A stretch of DNA of 49,007 bases, taken from NCBI GenBank assembly GCA_030613245.1, contig JAUWMI010000032.1, positions 1-49,007 of the forward strand, written 5' to 3'. The stretch is from Candidatus Sumerlaeota bacterium. Lineage in GTDB: Bacteria > Sumerlaeota > Sumerlaeia > MWCT01 > JAUWMI01. Positions 35,096-44,703 of the stretch are shown here, piece after piece; the stretch's first letter is position 1; each line of letters opens with the position of its first letter. A model generated the notes under the pieces. That model searched no databases, was not told the origin of the DNA, and saw only the letters and a list, made by a program, of their open reading frames with translations. Both the position numbers and the translations under genes were made by a program.

Positions 35096-38000
35096 ATGAG
35101 AAGTGTAAAAACCTCTTTTTTAGCCACCCTGATCTTCCTTTCCACAAACAGGATTAAACGATGGATTTCCCGTGCAACGTTATGCCTTGTTATCCTTCCT
35201 GGACGAAGAGCACGATGGGTGCCTCTTGCAGGCGCTCTCCTGTTTTTCTGTGGGTATCCTCAGGGAAACTCCCATCCGCCGAATCAACAGGAGCTGGCGA
35301 TGAGCTCCTCCAATCATTTCATCAACATGATCAATTCCAAAATCACGGTGCAGGATACGTCCCCCCCCGTGCCTGACTATCCCCGGCCAGTCTCTTTTCA
35401 TCCTACCAGTATTAAGGACATCAAAGCGGCCCATCCCGGGGCTGGCATCAATCTTATCGAAACTCCTCAACCCAATAATCTTGGCGATGCGCGCCTTAGT
35501 TACCCAATAGAAATCCCTCCGGGACGCAATGGAATGCAACCGGACATTACCGTTAAGTACAATTCCAGCAATGGAAACGGGTGGTTGGGTCTCGGGTGGG
35601 GCGTTTCGGTTTCCGAGATTACGATTGAAACACGATGGGGCGTGCCTCGCTATAGTGACTCCAAGGAAACGGAAACGTATCTTCTCGACGGCGAGATGCT
35701 GACGCCAGTGGCACACCGCGGTTCGCTCCAGGATCGTAGCGAGGAGAAGGTATTCCACACGCGCGTCGAGGGAAAGTTCCGCAAGATCATCCGTCACGCA
35801 GATCAACCGAACAACTTCTGGTGGGAAGTAATCCACAAGGACGGAACACGATATTTTTACGGCGGGGTGCCGGAAGGTGGCATTGCAGACCCCGATGCGA
35901 CGCTCGCCGACCCGCTGAGAGGTAACATCTTTCGATGGATGCTTAGTGAAGTGCGGGATACGTGGGGAAACACGGTCCGCTACAGTTACGATCTTATAAG
36001 CGACTACGGCGTTGCTTACGGTTTGGTCCAGGGGTGGCAAATCTACCCCCAAGAGATTCGCTATACGGGATTCGAGGGGACGTCCGGGCCGTATTCGATT
36101 CATTTCTTTCGGGACCGTGACCTGCCCGGCTATCCCACGAACCGACGCCCTGACGTGATCATCAATGCCCGTTCCGGGTTCAAGATGGTGACCGCGGATC
36201 TCCTGAAACGGATTGAGGTCCGATTCGAGAACGAAATGATCCGGCGGTACGATCTCGAGTACCAGGAAGGGGCCTTTCGCAAGACGCTCCTAAAATCCGT
36301 CACGCAATTCGGCGCCAACGGTGCATTTTTCCACAAGCATGAGTTAGAGTACTATGACGAAATCAGGAACTCCGCCGTCGACTATAGCGGGTTCGACATC
36401 GCAGAGAGCTGGACTATACCTTCCGACACTGTGTTCGGTATTATGCCTCCAAGCGGCGGAGCCAGCGCCCTGGGTGGGAACCCGTCCATTGAAGCTGGAG
36501 GGCACCTTTACGTGGGCTTCAATCCCTTAAAACCAAGCAAGAGTTTTTCCATCTTCGGGGGCAAAGTTGGCTATACAGGATCAATCGGCGATGGCATCCT
36601 GACCCTGATTGACATCGACGGCGATTCCCTGCCCGACAAGGTTTTCAAGGAAGGCTTCGGCTTCTCATTTCGGCGTAACCTCTCGGGACCCGGTGAGAAC
36701 AAGGCATTCGGCTCCAAGGAGTCTATTCCCACACTTCCCTTGATGTTGAAGGAGAGATCGGACTCCATCACCTTCGGTGAGGAGTCCTATTTGGAGGTCG
36801 TTTCGTTTATGGCCGATCTCATTCTTACCCTTACCCAGCGATCGACATACTTTAAGGACGTAAATGGGGATGGCTTTCCCGATCTCATTTTCGAGGACAT
36901 GGTGCTGTTCAATCACCCCGAGGGCAATGACAACATCCCGACCTTCACCTTCGACAGCAACGATACACCAGTTCCGATCGGCTCCGGCGTGGTGGACGCC
37001 GACAACCTGCTCAAAGATTTCACGGACCTCTTCGAGAAGCGCGTGGATGCCTGTCCGCTGCTCGACTCGGTGCGGCGCTGGGTAGCCCCCTACAGTGGGA
37101 TCATTCGCATCACCGGGGCGGTTCGGCTGCTTGAGGACCCCAGTCAGCTCAATCCGCCGTATCTAGACGCCGACGGTGTGCGGGTTGCCATTCAACACAA
37201 CGATTCCGAGCTGTGGTACGCCGAGATCGCCGCAGACGATCTGGCGTGGCACGTCGCCGACGTGGGCCCCTTCCAGGTGTCCAGGAATGACGAGATTTTC
37301 TTTCGCGTTCAGTCCGTGTTCGACGGCGCGTACGATCAGGTGGCGTGGGATCCGCAGATCGAGTACACAGAGGTTAACCCCATGGACCCGGACGCCAACC
37401 TCCGGGATCCGTATCTCTACGTGGCGTCCGAGGACTTCACCCTCGCGGGCCGGGGAGCCAGGACGCAAATGCCCTACAACGGCACGATTCGCCTCAGCGG
37501 CGACCTGACCAAGCTGGGCGTGACGTCGGACGACATCACCCTCCAGGTTCTTCAGAACGGCACGCCGGTCATCGAAACAACCATGGCCTGGTACGAAACC
37601 GGCCCCATCTCCCTGATGGACGACCTAGATGTTGCCAAGGGGGACAATCTGGAGTTCAACGTTCGCGCGGACTCGCCCATAGACGCCACGCTGATGGAAT
37701 GGACGCCGGAGATCGTTTACATCGCAACCGACGCTGACGTGGGACTCACCGATCCCTACGGCAATCCAACTCTTCGATTTAATCCCCCTTACGATGTAGA
37801 CCTCTACCCCGAGCACGATCTGATTGTCCCGCAAGAGCCGTGGGTCGCACCCGCAACTGGTGTAGTAGAGGTCATTCCGCAACTCATGCTACCGCCGCCG
37901 GTGCCTTTTGGAGATCCTTTCGCCGGCAAACGCCCAAGCACGAAAGCCAAGACGTTACTGCCGGGGTCTCTTGAAGATCGTTTGGACAGCAAACGCACCA

Positions 38001-41000
38001 GCGGACGCACAAAAGACAAGGGGTTACTGCCGGATCTTTTCGACAGCGAACTGGTCCTGACAGTCAAGCGACCCGGCGAGCTGGTCGCTAAACGCGTGAT
38101 CTACATCCGGGACGGGGTTTTGGTGCCCCCGTTGAACTTCTCCATGGACGTGGTCGAAGGCGAGGAGTATTACTTCGACTACAGCACCCGGGACGGGCGG
38201 ACTCATGATGATAATGGGCTGGCGGACAAGCTGCTGATTCGCGCCGTCTATGTCCATTACACTGACTTGCCGATAGGAGGCAGTGTACCCAGCGACTTCC
38301 ACCGTTCGGTGCTGGTGGCCGAGGTGTTTCCAGAGCCTTACCGGGGCTGGAGCGTCATTACCTACAACGGAAATCGCGATCGGGCCAACCACCCGATCGA
38401 CCGGGGAAGCCTGGAAATCACCGACACCTACCGGATCCACAACGCGACGGTTTACTTGATGGTGCCCGATCCTACCCTGGGGCAGTGGCGGACGCCCGGC
38501 GATGCTAGCGGAATGAACCCCGACACCAGGGGATGCTGGGTGGATTCCAACGTCATGAGTGCCTCGAGGCTCGGAATGGTCAATATCAGTGTCCCGCGGC
38601 CGGATGATTTTGCCGGGGCTCGGGCGATGCCAATCATGAGCACTATGGAGCAATTCGTCGTGGGTGGCTCACTTGGTAAGGGAGTAGAATTATCCGGTTC
38701 CATGTCGCTCCTTGCCAAAGGTCAGTGCATACTGGACTTTCTCGATATGAATGGTGATCTCTTTCCCGATATTGTGGGACCACTCACTATACAATACACC
38801 ACTATGACCGGGGGACTGGAAAAGTGGGGTCGTTTCGGCGTAAGTCCACTTTTTGTTCGACAAAGCAACAACAATGCCTGGAACTTCGGAGTTGGCTTCG
38901 GCGTTAAGGCAAACCCGGCCAAGAGCTCTCAATCGGCAAAGGGCGACGTCTCACCCTCCAGCGGTCGTCATTCCACGGCCGGCGCCGGCAAGGCTGGTGC
39001 GGCTGGAAAGAGTAAAGGCAGCTCTTCGGCGGGTCGCCGTTCCTCGGGAGGCAAACAGGGGTCCTCCGGTAAACAGGGAAGCGAAATGCCCGAACTGGGT
39101 TTTGGTGGCAAACTCGCCCGAGGTGACTCGAGTGTCACCGATGACCTGGTGGACATCAATGGAGACGGCCTGCCTGATCTTGTAGTGGCCTACGGATCGA
39201 CGCTGCTGGTTGCCTTGAACCTTGGCTATGGATTTGCCCTCCCGGAAGTCTGGGGCAATGTGGTTATCGACGAGAGCGAAAGTCAAAAATTCACCCTCGA
39301 AGGAAGCTTGGGATACAACGACGGCATCTATGGGTTCGGCGGCGGCGCTTCCTTTACGCGTGGCGAGGGGTGGACAAAAAAGACGCTGGTCGATATCAAT
39401 GGAGACGGGCTCGTTGATTTCGTCATCCCGGACACCAGCGGATTCAAGGTCGCGCTGAACACCGGTGCCGGGTTCGCCAACCCCGTCCTCTGGCGCGGCG
39501 GCTGCAACAACCAGATCGCCGCGAGCGCCAACATCACGGTGGGCGGCGGGGCGTTCTTCACGATCGGAATCGGGCCCCTTTGCAAAGTAGGCTGCTACAT
39601 CATCATCAACCCGGGCGGCTTCATTAATTTCAACATGTCGCGAAGCGAAACGGACTTCACGGACGTAAACGGCGACGGGATCGTGGATCACGTCTTCTCC
39701 GACAGCGACGGGCGGCTCGATGTGGCGCTCAACCGCACCAGGCGCACGAACCTGCTCGAGAAGGTCATCCGCCCCCTCGGCGCGACAATCACGCTCCAAT
39801 ACGAGCGCGACGGCAACACGATTGACTACCCGCCGAGCCGATGGAACCTCAACCGGGTTGAACTTTTCGACGGCCACCCCGGCGATGGAGTCGACACTCA
39901 AATCACCACCTTTGACTACTCGACTCCCATCTACGAACCGAACGAACGCGAATCATACGGCTATCGGACCGTCACCGAAGAGCATCGCGATGCCGGCAAT
40001 GCAGACGCGATCTATCGCACAATAACTCGCACCTATAAGAACGACAACTTTTATAATAAGGGACTCCTTGAGAGAACGTTGCTCCAGGATTCAGCTGGTA
40101 ACAAGTTCATCGAGCAGGTAAATGGCTATGTGCTCTTCGACATCAACACCGGTGCGCCCATAGTATTCCCGGATAGCACCACCGCCACAGTGTTCCCGCA
40201 GCTCGTCAAGAGCGAAACATTCTTTTATGAAGGTCAGCCAACGGCTGGTAAGTTTACTTACGTCACTTATCGCTACGATTCCTTCGGCAATGTTATCGAA
40301 TTCTTCGACGCGGGCGACACAGGTGCCGAAGACGACCTGCTGGCCGCCATCAATTATTTCGCCGATCTTAATAGTTACATCGTCGGCAAGCCGAATAACA
40401 CTGTCGTATCGAGCAATGGGATCGAGCTGCGGCGGCATGAAGCGGTCATCCAGGGCGGAACAGGCGCGGTACGCGAGGTACGACGGTTCCTGGAAGACGG
40501 TCAAGCGGCAGTGACCGATCTGGACTACTACCCCAACGGTAACCTGCAGCGCGTCGCCGGCCCGCCCAACTTGCATGGTGAGCGCTATGTCATATCTTTA
40601 GAGTATGACCCAGAGGTGAAGACTCATATCATCTCGATTGAAGACAGCTTCGGTTACCGTTCCATTGCGACTTATGATCTCAACCATGGCAAGAGAGACA
40701 TCATCACCGACATTAACGGTAACCAGATCAACTACGATTACGATACGTTCGGTCGGCTACGGACTATCCGAGGTCCATACCAGACCGGCAGCACTGACGC
40801 CACTCTGGAGTTCGAATACCACCCCGAGGCGCCCGTCCCGTGGGCCTTGACGCGGCACATTGACCGCTTCAGGGATATCGCAGACCCGATTGATACGGTA
40901 ACATTTGCCGATGGCCTGAAGCGTGTCCTGCAGACGAAGGAAGATGCGGCTGTTGCTTCAAATCCCGGCGTTCGGCCGGAGGACGTCATGATTGTTTCCG

Positions 41001-43141
41001 GTCGGCTTACGTTCGACTTTATAGGCCGTATCATCAAGCGTTACCACCCGATTACCGAGCCGTTGGGCACACCAGGCGTCTTCAATGCAGCATACGATGC
41101 TATAGCTCCCACTCGGATACAACGCGACGTTCTGGATCGGCTGACGAAATTCACTCGCCCAAACGGCTTGTTTACTACCCGCGAATACGGCTTCGGAGCT
41201 GATCGAAACAGCATTCTTCAATTTGTAACTTTGGCCACCGACGCTAAGGGGATTCAAGAACATACCTATAGCAACGTCCGAAGCCTCATCACCGATATTC
41301 GTGAAACAAACAAAAGTGGCGCTGAGATTATCTGGACCAGCTATGCTTACGATGCCCTGCGACAGATTGTGCGGATTGAAGATGACATGCACAATGTGAC
41401 CCGGATATCCTATGATAATTTCGGCCGCAGAATCGTCATTGACAACCCGGACACCGGCAAGATTGAAAAGAGGTACGATCTGGCGGATAATCTGATAAAA
41501 AAAATCACCGCCAACCTGCGCAGTGACAGTAAGGCCATCGAGTATGATTATGAATTCAACCGCTTGAAGAGCATCGGTTATCCGCTCTTCCCGGATAATA
41601 ACGTCAGTTATGACTATGGTGAGCCAGGAGCGTCTTTTAACCGTGCAGGCAGAATCGCACAAGTAACCGATCAATCCGGCACGGAGAAGCGCTTTTACGG
41701 AAAACTTGGCGAGATCGTCAAGGAAATCAAGACCGTTGCCAGCGATACCCAGGGGGAAAGTGCCAACTCGCCGGAAGTCTATACCACCAAATACACTTAT
41801 GACACTTGGAACCGACTTCAGAAGCTCGTCTATCCTGACAGGGAAGAGGTGACGTATCGCTATGACTCGGGAGGGCTTCTAGCGTCTGCAAGCGGCGTAA
41901 AGGACGGTTTCCCGACCGAATATATACGACGTTTGGAGTACGACAAATTCAAGCAACAGGTCTACCTTGAAACGTCGAACGACGTGGCCACCCGATATGA
42001 ATACGACCCGGTTACTCGGCGTCTTGCAAATCTGCGCGCCGGCGGCGCATACAGCGGACTCTTCCAAAACCTCAATTTTATCTACGACGCTGTTGGCAAT
42101 ATTCTTGAGACACATAACGATGTGCCGGTACCGCCTCCCAGCCGTTTCGGTGGGCCCGTTTTGCAGAACTACACGTATGATGACTTGCGTCGTCTGGTCG
42201 AGGCCACGGGTTCTCATAAGTACGCCCCGAACAAGACAGACCGCTACAGCTTTGAAATCAACTACGACACCATTCACAACATCACCGATAAAACCCAAAG
42301 CCACGAGCTGATCCAGCCCAGTAGTCAGCCAATTCCCCAGCACACGACAAGCTACAGTTGGTCATACAGCTATGATGCACCACAACCTCATGCGCCTACC
42401 CATCTGGATGATCGCACCTTCACTTATGATAAAAACGGCAACCAGTTGGGTTGGACTCACGACCTAAATGGCACTCGCAGAACCATCGTCTGGGACGAGG
42501 AAAACCGTATCCAGTTCATCAACGATAATGGCCACACCAAGGATTACAGGTACAACCATATTGGCGAACGAGTCATCAAGTATGGTCCACAAGGAGAGAC
42601 GGTATACATCAACCCATACTTCACCGTACGCAATCGTAGTGTCGCGACCAAGCACTTCTACGCCGGCGCGCTCCGGGTGGCTAGCAAGCTAAGCCCCGGC
42701 TATTTTAACATACGTCCCCCAAAGGGATTACCCGAAATCAACTTCTTGTATTTCTATCATCCGGATCACATTGGAAGCTCTATCTACGTAACGAATGTCG
42801 ATGGAAAACTATTTGAACACCTGCAATACTTCCCGTTCGGGGAAGCCTGGGTCGAAGAGAAAAGCAATATACAGCGCACGCCGTATAGATTCACAGCCAA
42901 GGAACTCGAAGAGGAGACCGAGCTGTACTACTACGGGGCCAGGTACTACGACCCAAGGACGAGTGTCTGGCAAAATAGCGATGATGTTTTTGAGGGTTGC
43001 CTATATGGCCTAATAAAGGGCGGTGTTTATAATTCCAAAAATCTCAGCCTTTATTCATATCGCTGCCAGAATCCGATCAGAAACGCTGAATATATTAGCT
43101 GGCGCTTGTCTGGGATGTATTCACTACTTCGCCAAGAATAG
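35096..43141 (+). CDS. Giant SpvB / FG-GAP / RHS protein (TcB-TcC-like fusion) with no visible toxin tip
   Basis: 2681 residues from the ATG at 35096, which has AAGGGAG 8 bases upstream; an ATG at 35069 lacks a site. The N-terminus has hydrophobic export-like segments (about 1-60). An SpvB-type domain covers about 115-420 (LSYPIEIPPGRNGMQPDITV). FG-GAP/VCBS calcium-loop motifs (DINGDGLPDL type) lie near 501, 585, 1209, 1350, 1429 and 1519. Inserted beta-sandwich domains lie at about 660-1080, and a Ser/Gly/Lys-rich linker at about 1272-1335. YD repeats run from about 1718 to 2485, and the RHS core (HPDHIGSSIYVTNVDG to YYYGARYYDPRTSVW) covers about 2546-2625. This layout is that of Tc-toxin B and C subunits fused: a cocoon that encloses a C-terminal toxin. 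After the core only about 55 residues remain, ending in an atypical NPIRNAEYISW. No TcA or immunity gene is adjacent. Confidence 0.9.
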   Translation: MRSVKTSFLATLIFLSTNRIKRWISRATLCLVILPGRRARWVPLAGALLFFCGYPQGNSHPPNQQELAMSSSNHFINMINSKITVQDTSPPVPDYPRPVSFHPTSIKDIKAAHPGAGINLIETPQPNNLGDARLSYPIEIPPGRNGMQPDITVKYNSSNGNGWLGLGWGVSVSEITIETRWGVPRYSDSKETETYLLDGEMLTPVAHRGSLQDRSEEKVFHTRVEGKFRKIIRHADQPNNFWWEVIHKDGTRYFYGGVPEGGIADPDATLADPLRGNIFRWMLSEVRDTWGNTVRYSYDLISDYGVAYGLVQGWQIYPQEIRYTGFEGTSGPYSIHFFRDRDLPGYPTNRRPDVIINARSGFKMVTADLLKRIEVRFENEMIRRYDLEYQEGAFRKTLLKSVTQFGANGAFFHKHELEYYDEIRNSAVDYSGFDIAESWTIPSDTVFGIMPPSGGASALGGNPSIEAGGHLYVGFNPLKPSKSFSIFGGKVGYTGSIGDGILTLIDIDGDSLPDKVFKEGFGFSFRRNLSGPGENKAFGSKESIPTLPLMLKERSDSITFGEESYLEVVSFMADLILTLTQRSTYFKDVNGDGFPDLIFEDMVLFNHPEGNDNIPTFTFDSNDTPVPIGSGVVDADNLLKDFTDLFEKRVDACPLLDSVRRWVAPYSGIIRITGAVRLLEDPSQLNPPYLDADGVRVAIQHNDSELWYAEIAADDLAWHVADVGPFQVSRNDEIFFRVQSVFDGAYDQVAWDPQIEYTEVNPMDPDANLRDPYLYVASEDFTLAGRGARTQMPYNGTIRLSGDLTKLGVTSDDITLQVLQNGTPVIETTMAWYETGPISLMDDLDVAKGDNLEFNVRADSPIDATLMEWTPEIVYIATDADVGLTDPYGNPTLRFNPPYDVDLYPEHDLIVPQEPWVAPATGVVEVIPQLMLPPPVPFGDPFAGKRPSTKAKTLLPGSLEDRLDSKRTSGRTKDKGLLPDLFDSELVLTVKRPGELVAKRVIYIRDGVLVPPLNFSMDVVEGEEYYFDYSTRDGRTHDDNGLADKLLIRAVYVHYTDLPIGGSVPSDFHRSVLVAEVFPEPYRGWSVITYNGNRDRANHPIDRGSLEITDTYRIHNATVYLMVPDPTLGQWRTPGDASGMNPDTRGCWVDSNVMSASRLGMVNISVPRPDDFAGARAMPIMSTMEQFVVGGSLGKGVELSGSMSLLAKGQCILDFLDMNGDLFPDIVGPLTIQYTTMTGGLEKWGRFGVSPLFVRQSNNNAWNFGVGFGVKANPAKSSQSAKGDVSPSSGRHSTAGAGKAGAAGKSKGSSSAGRRSSGGKQGSSGKQGSEMPELGFGGKLARGDSSVTDDLVDINGDGLPDLVVAYGSTLLVALNLGYGFALPEVWGNVVIDESESQKFTLEGSLGYNDGIYGFGGGASFTRGEGWTKKTLVDINGDGLVDFVIPDTSGFKVALNTGAGFANPVLWRGGCNNQIAASANITVGGGAFFTIGIGPLCKVGCYIIINPGGFINFNMSRSETDFTDVNGDGIVDHVFSDSDGRLDVALNRTRRTNLLEKVIRPLGATITLQYERDGNTIDYPPSRWNLNRVELFDGHPGDGVDTQITTFDYSTPIYEPNERESYGYRTVTEEHRDAGNADAIYRTITRTYKNDNFYNKGLLERTLLQDSAGNKFIEQVNGYVLFDINTGAPIVFPDSTTATVFPQLVKSETFFYEGQPTAGKFTYVTYRYDSFGNVIEFFDAGDTGAEDDLLAAINYFADLNSYIVGKPNNTVVSSNGIELRRHEAVIQGGTGAVREVRRFLEDGQAAVTDLDYYPNGNLQRVAGPPNLHGERYVISLEYDPEVKTHIISIEDSFGYRSIATYDLNHGKRDIITDINGNQINYDYDTFGRLRTIRGPYQTGSTDATLEFEYHPEAPVPWALTRHIDRFRDIADPIDTVTFADGLKRVLQTKEDAAVASNPGVRPEDVMIVSGRLTFDFIGRIIKRYHPITEPLGTPGVFNAAYDAIAPTRIQRDVLDRLTKFTRPNGLFTTREYGFGADRNSILQFVTLATDAKGIQEHTYSNVRSLITDIRETNKSGAEIIWTSYAYDALRQIVRIEDDMHNVTRISYDNFGRRIVIDNPDTGKIEKRYDLADNLIKKITANLRSDSKAIEYDYEFNRLKSIGYPLFPDNNVSYDYGEPGASFNRAGRIAQVTDQSGTEKRFYGKLGEIVKEIKTVASDTQGESANSPEVYTTKYTYDTWNRLQKLVYPDREEVTYRYDSGGLLASASGVKDGFPTEYIRRLEYDKFKQQVYLETSNDVATRYEYDPVTRRLANLRAGGAYSGLFQNLNFIYDAVGNILETHNDVPVPPPSRFGGPVLQNYTYDDLRRLVEATGSHKYAPNKTDRYSFEINYDTIHNITDKTQSHELIQPSSQPIPQHTTSYSWSYSYDAPQPHAPTHLDDRTFTYDKNGNQLGWTHDLNGTRRTIVWDEENRIQFINDNGHTKDYRYNHIGERVIKYGPQGETVYINPYFTVRNRSVATKHFYAGALRVASKLSPGYFNIRPPKGLPEINFLYFYHPDHIGSSIYVTNVDGKLFEHLQYFPFGEAWVEEKSNIQRTPYRFTAKELEEETELYYYGARYYDPRTSVWQNSDDVFEGCLYGLIKGGVYNSKNLSLYSYRCQNPIRNAEYISWRLSGMYSLLRQE

Positions 43142-43366
43142 GCGATGACCTAGCCCCCAAAGACTTACCTGGTGCATCACCACAGCAGTAATGGCGCAAA
43201 AAATTCTTCGTCTTTTTATGTTTTCGTGTCTTGGTGGTTAGAATTCCTCCCCTTCTTACTTTTTTTTCAGCAGAAAGGCACTAAGATTTTCTTGGTGTCT
43301 TTGTGCCTTCGTGGTTAATGTATTTCTCTTTTTCGTCCCGGTTTCTGACGTTTCAGATGACAGCCG
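43142..43366. repeat. Dispersed CTTCGTG/CACGAAG-type repeat copy
   Basis: It begins right after the RHS stop. AGTAATGGCGCA at about 43187 recurs near 48215. TTCGTGTCTTGGTGGTTAG and GTGTCTTTGTGCCTTCGTGG resemble the units of the tandem array at 48288-49007. No gene is supported. Confidence 0.6.
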
Positions 43367-43498
43367 AGGAGTGAAGTAGAACCAGATGCGCAATACTTCA
43401 GAGCCTTCTCACTTCGTCCTTCATCCTTCGCTCTTCCCTCTTCACCCTTCACCGTGTGCTTCCTCCAGCCCCTCTATCACTTAACCTGTCCCCGCATT
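43367..43498. repeat. Cassette-border repeat, copy 1
   Basis: It shares AGTAGAACCAGATGCGCAAT, then ACTTCAGAGCCTTCTCACTT and the tail CACTTAACCTGTCCCCGCAT with copy 2. It lacks the first 60 bases of copies 2 and 3. It lies at the 3' end of the gene at 43481 and overlaps its last codons. Confidence 0.85.
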
Positions 43499-44485
43499 CT
43501 CGTCTCGGTGATCAGGTTTCTTCTCACCCGCAGAAAGTGAAAACTCGACTTGGAGTAGCACAAGACGACCCCACGGAAGAACCAGACGCAGGGGCGGTTG
43601 GTACTCCCCTTTAATCGGGAACTTGAAGTCGAGAGCGTTGAGGCACTTGTTAGGGGAGTTGGCACTCGCCTCAAATTTCTTGCCTTTGGCGTCGAGGAGG
43701 ACGGGGCGATTCGCGCCCGAGAGTTTTGTCGTGAGTTTTGACACAGAGTTCGTGACAAATATTCTATCGCGCTCGTTCTCCAAATCATACGTGAACTCTA
43801 CGAGAACATTGAAGATAGAGATATCAAAGACCGCTCCGATGGCCGGCACGGAAATCCGGTGGCCGTAGGCACCTCTCATTTTCACGAATAGTTCCCGCCC
43901 CATGTCCTTGGATGCCTGCGTGAGGATCGGGCCACCAGTGTACTTGAAGGTCGGCCCGTGAAGGTTATCGTACTGTTGATCAACTCGTTTCACATCGGCG
44001 TAATCATCCCCGGGTTTGGGTATGAAACAAAAAATGCTCTGCTTTTCTTTCGGAGCTGCCGGTTCGACGCTCTTTGCCTCGGAAGCGGTGGGCGTGCTCT
44101 TTTCGGGTTCCTTTGCGGTCTGACCCTCGCCAAATTCCTTGTCCGAGATTGGATAGGAGTCGTAGTTTCCTCCCGCGACCTTGTGCAGTGTGATTGTTGT
44201 CTGTGACCTTGTGGTTGGCGTCTCCACCACATCGAACTGCTCTCCTTTGGAATAACGGTACTTGCCAGACACCCCGTATCTGACCTTGATGGTATAGCGC
44301 CCAGCAGCAGCGTCCACCGTTCGCGTAGCGCCGTCTGGGACTTCGACTTCCCTGTACGTGCTACCGATCAACTTGACCAGTGCTGGTTCGCCAGACTGGT
44401 TGTCGAAGGTGACCGTGTTCTGGGCAATTGCCGGAAAAACGGTGCCAAGAACGATTGCGAGAGACCACATAAAAAACTTGTTCAT
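43481..44485 (-). CDS. Secreted protein of unknown function between border repeats
   Basis: 334 residues, ATG with AAAGGAG 8 bases upstream. A Sec signal peptide covers about 1-21 (FFMWSLAIVLGTVFPAIA). A beta-rich N-terminal domain (about 22-105, FDNQSGEPALVKLIGS) resembles PEGA-like or carboxypeptidase-regulatory-like folds. A Pro/Glu/Lys/Thr-rich linker follows (about 118-150), then a C-terminal domain (about 150-320) that is not recognised. The last seven residues (DENAGTG) and the stop lie in border repeat copy 1 and are probably not native. It sits between the RHS gene and the SIR2-HerA pair; an immunity role for the RHS protein was considered, but nothing supports it. Confidence 0.7.
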   Translation of the reverse strand: MNKFFMWSLAIVLGTVFPAIAQNTVTFDNQSGEPALVKLIGSTYREVEVPDGATRTVDAAAGRYTIKVRYGVSGKYRYSKGEQFDVVETPTTRSQTTITLHKVAGGNYDSYPISDKEFGEGQTAKEPEKSTPTASEAKSVEPAAPKEKQSIFCFIPKPGDDYADVKRVDQQYDNLHGPTFKYTGGPILTQASKDMGRELFVKMRGAYGHRISVPAIGAVFDISIFNVLVEFTYDLENERDRIFVTNSVSKLTTKLSGANRPVLLDAKGKKFEASANSPNKCLNALDFKFPIKGEYQPPLRLVLPWGRLVLLQVEFSLSAGEKKPDHRDENAGTG

Positions 44486-44512
44486 GACCGAGGCTCCTTT
44501 CTCATTACACCT

Positions 44513-44690
44513 AACTTCTATTTATATGGTTTCCAGATATACCCGCTTTAGAAGAGTGAAGGGTGAAGACAGAAGAGTGAAGTAGAACCAGATGCGCAAT
44601 ACTTCAGAGCCTTCTCACTTCGTCCTTCCCTCTTCACCCTTCACCGTGTGCTTCCTCCAGGCCCTCTATTACTTAACCTGTCCCCGCATT
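44513..44690. repeat. Cassette-border repeat, copy 2 (longest)
   Basis: About 178 bases. The first 117 bases match copy 3 almost exactly and the last 110 match copy 1. It contains an imperfect palindrome: GAGTGAAGGGTGAAGA near 44555-44570 pairs with CCTCTTCACCCTTCAC near 44629-44645. It lies between the start of the gene at 44485 and the stop of the HerA-like gene at 44704. Confidence 0.88.
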
Positions 44691-44703
44691 ATCCCATGAT
44701 CGT

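Noticed and set aside
38951-39901. Long minus-strand open frame (316 codons) inside the RHS gene
   Set aside because: It is the shadow of a GC-rich coding stretch with strong codon bias; the plus frame carries the FG-GAP motifs.
43481-44485. Immunity protein for the RHS protein
   Set aside because: It has a signal peptide, lies on the opposite strand beyond a repeat, and the RHS protein has no visible toxin tip to neutralise.
44500-44700. Border repeats as integron attC sites
   Set aside because: The tail contains GTTAAGT on the minus strand, which fits the short core GTTRRRY, and there is an internal palindrome. But a 7-base degenerate match is expected by chance, the matching opposite core was not found, and no integron integrase is in the window.
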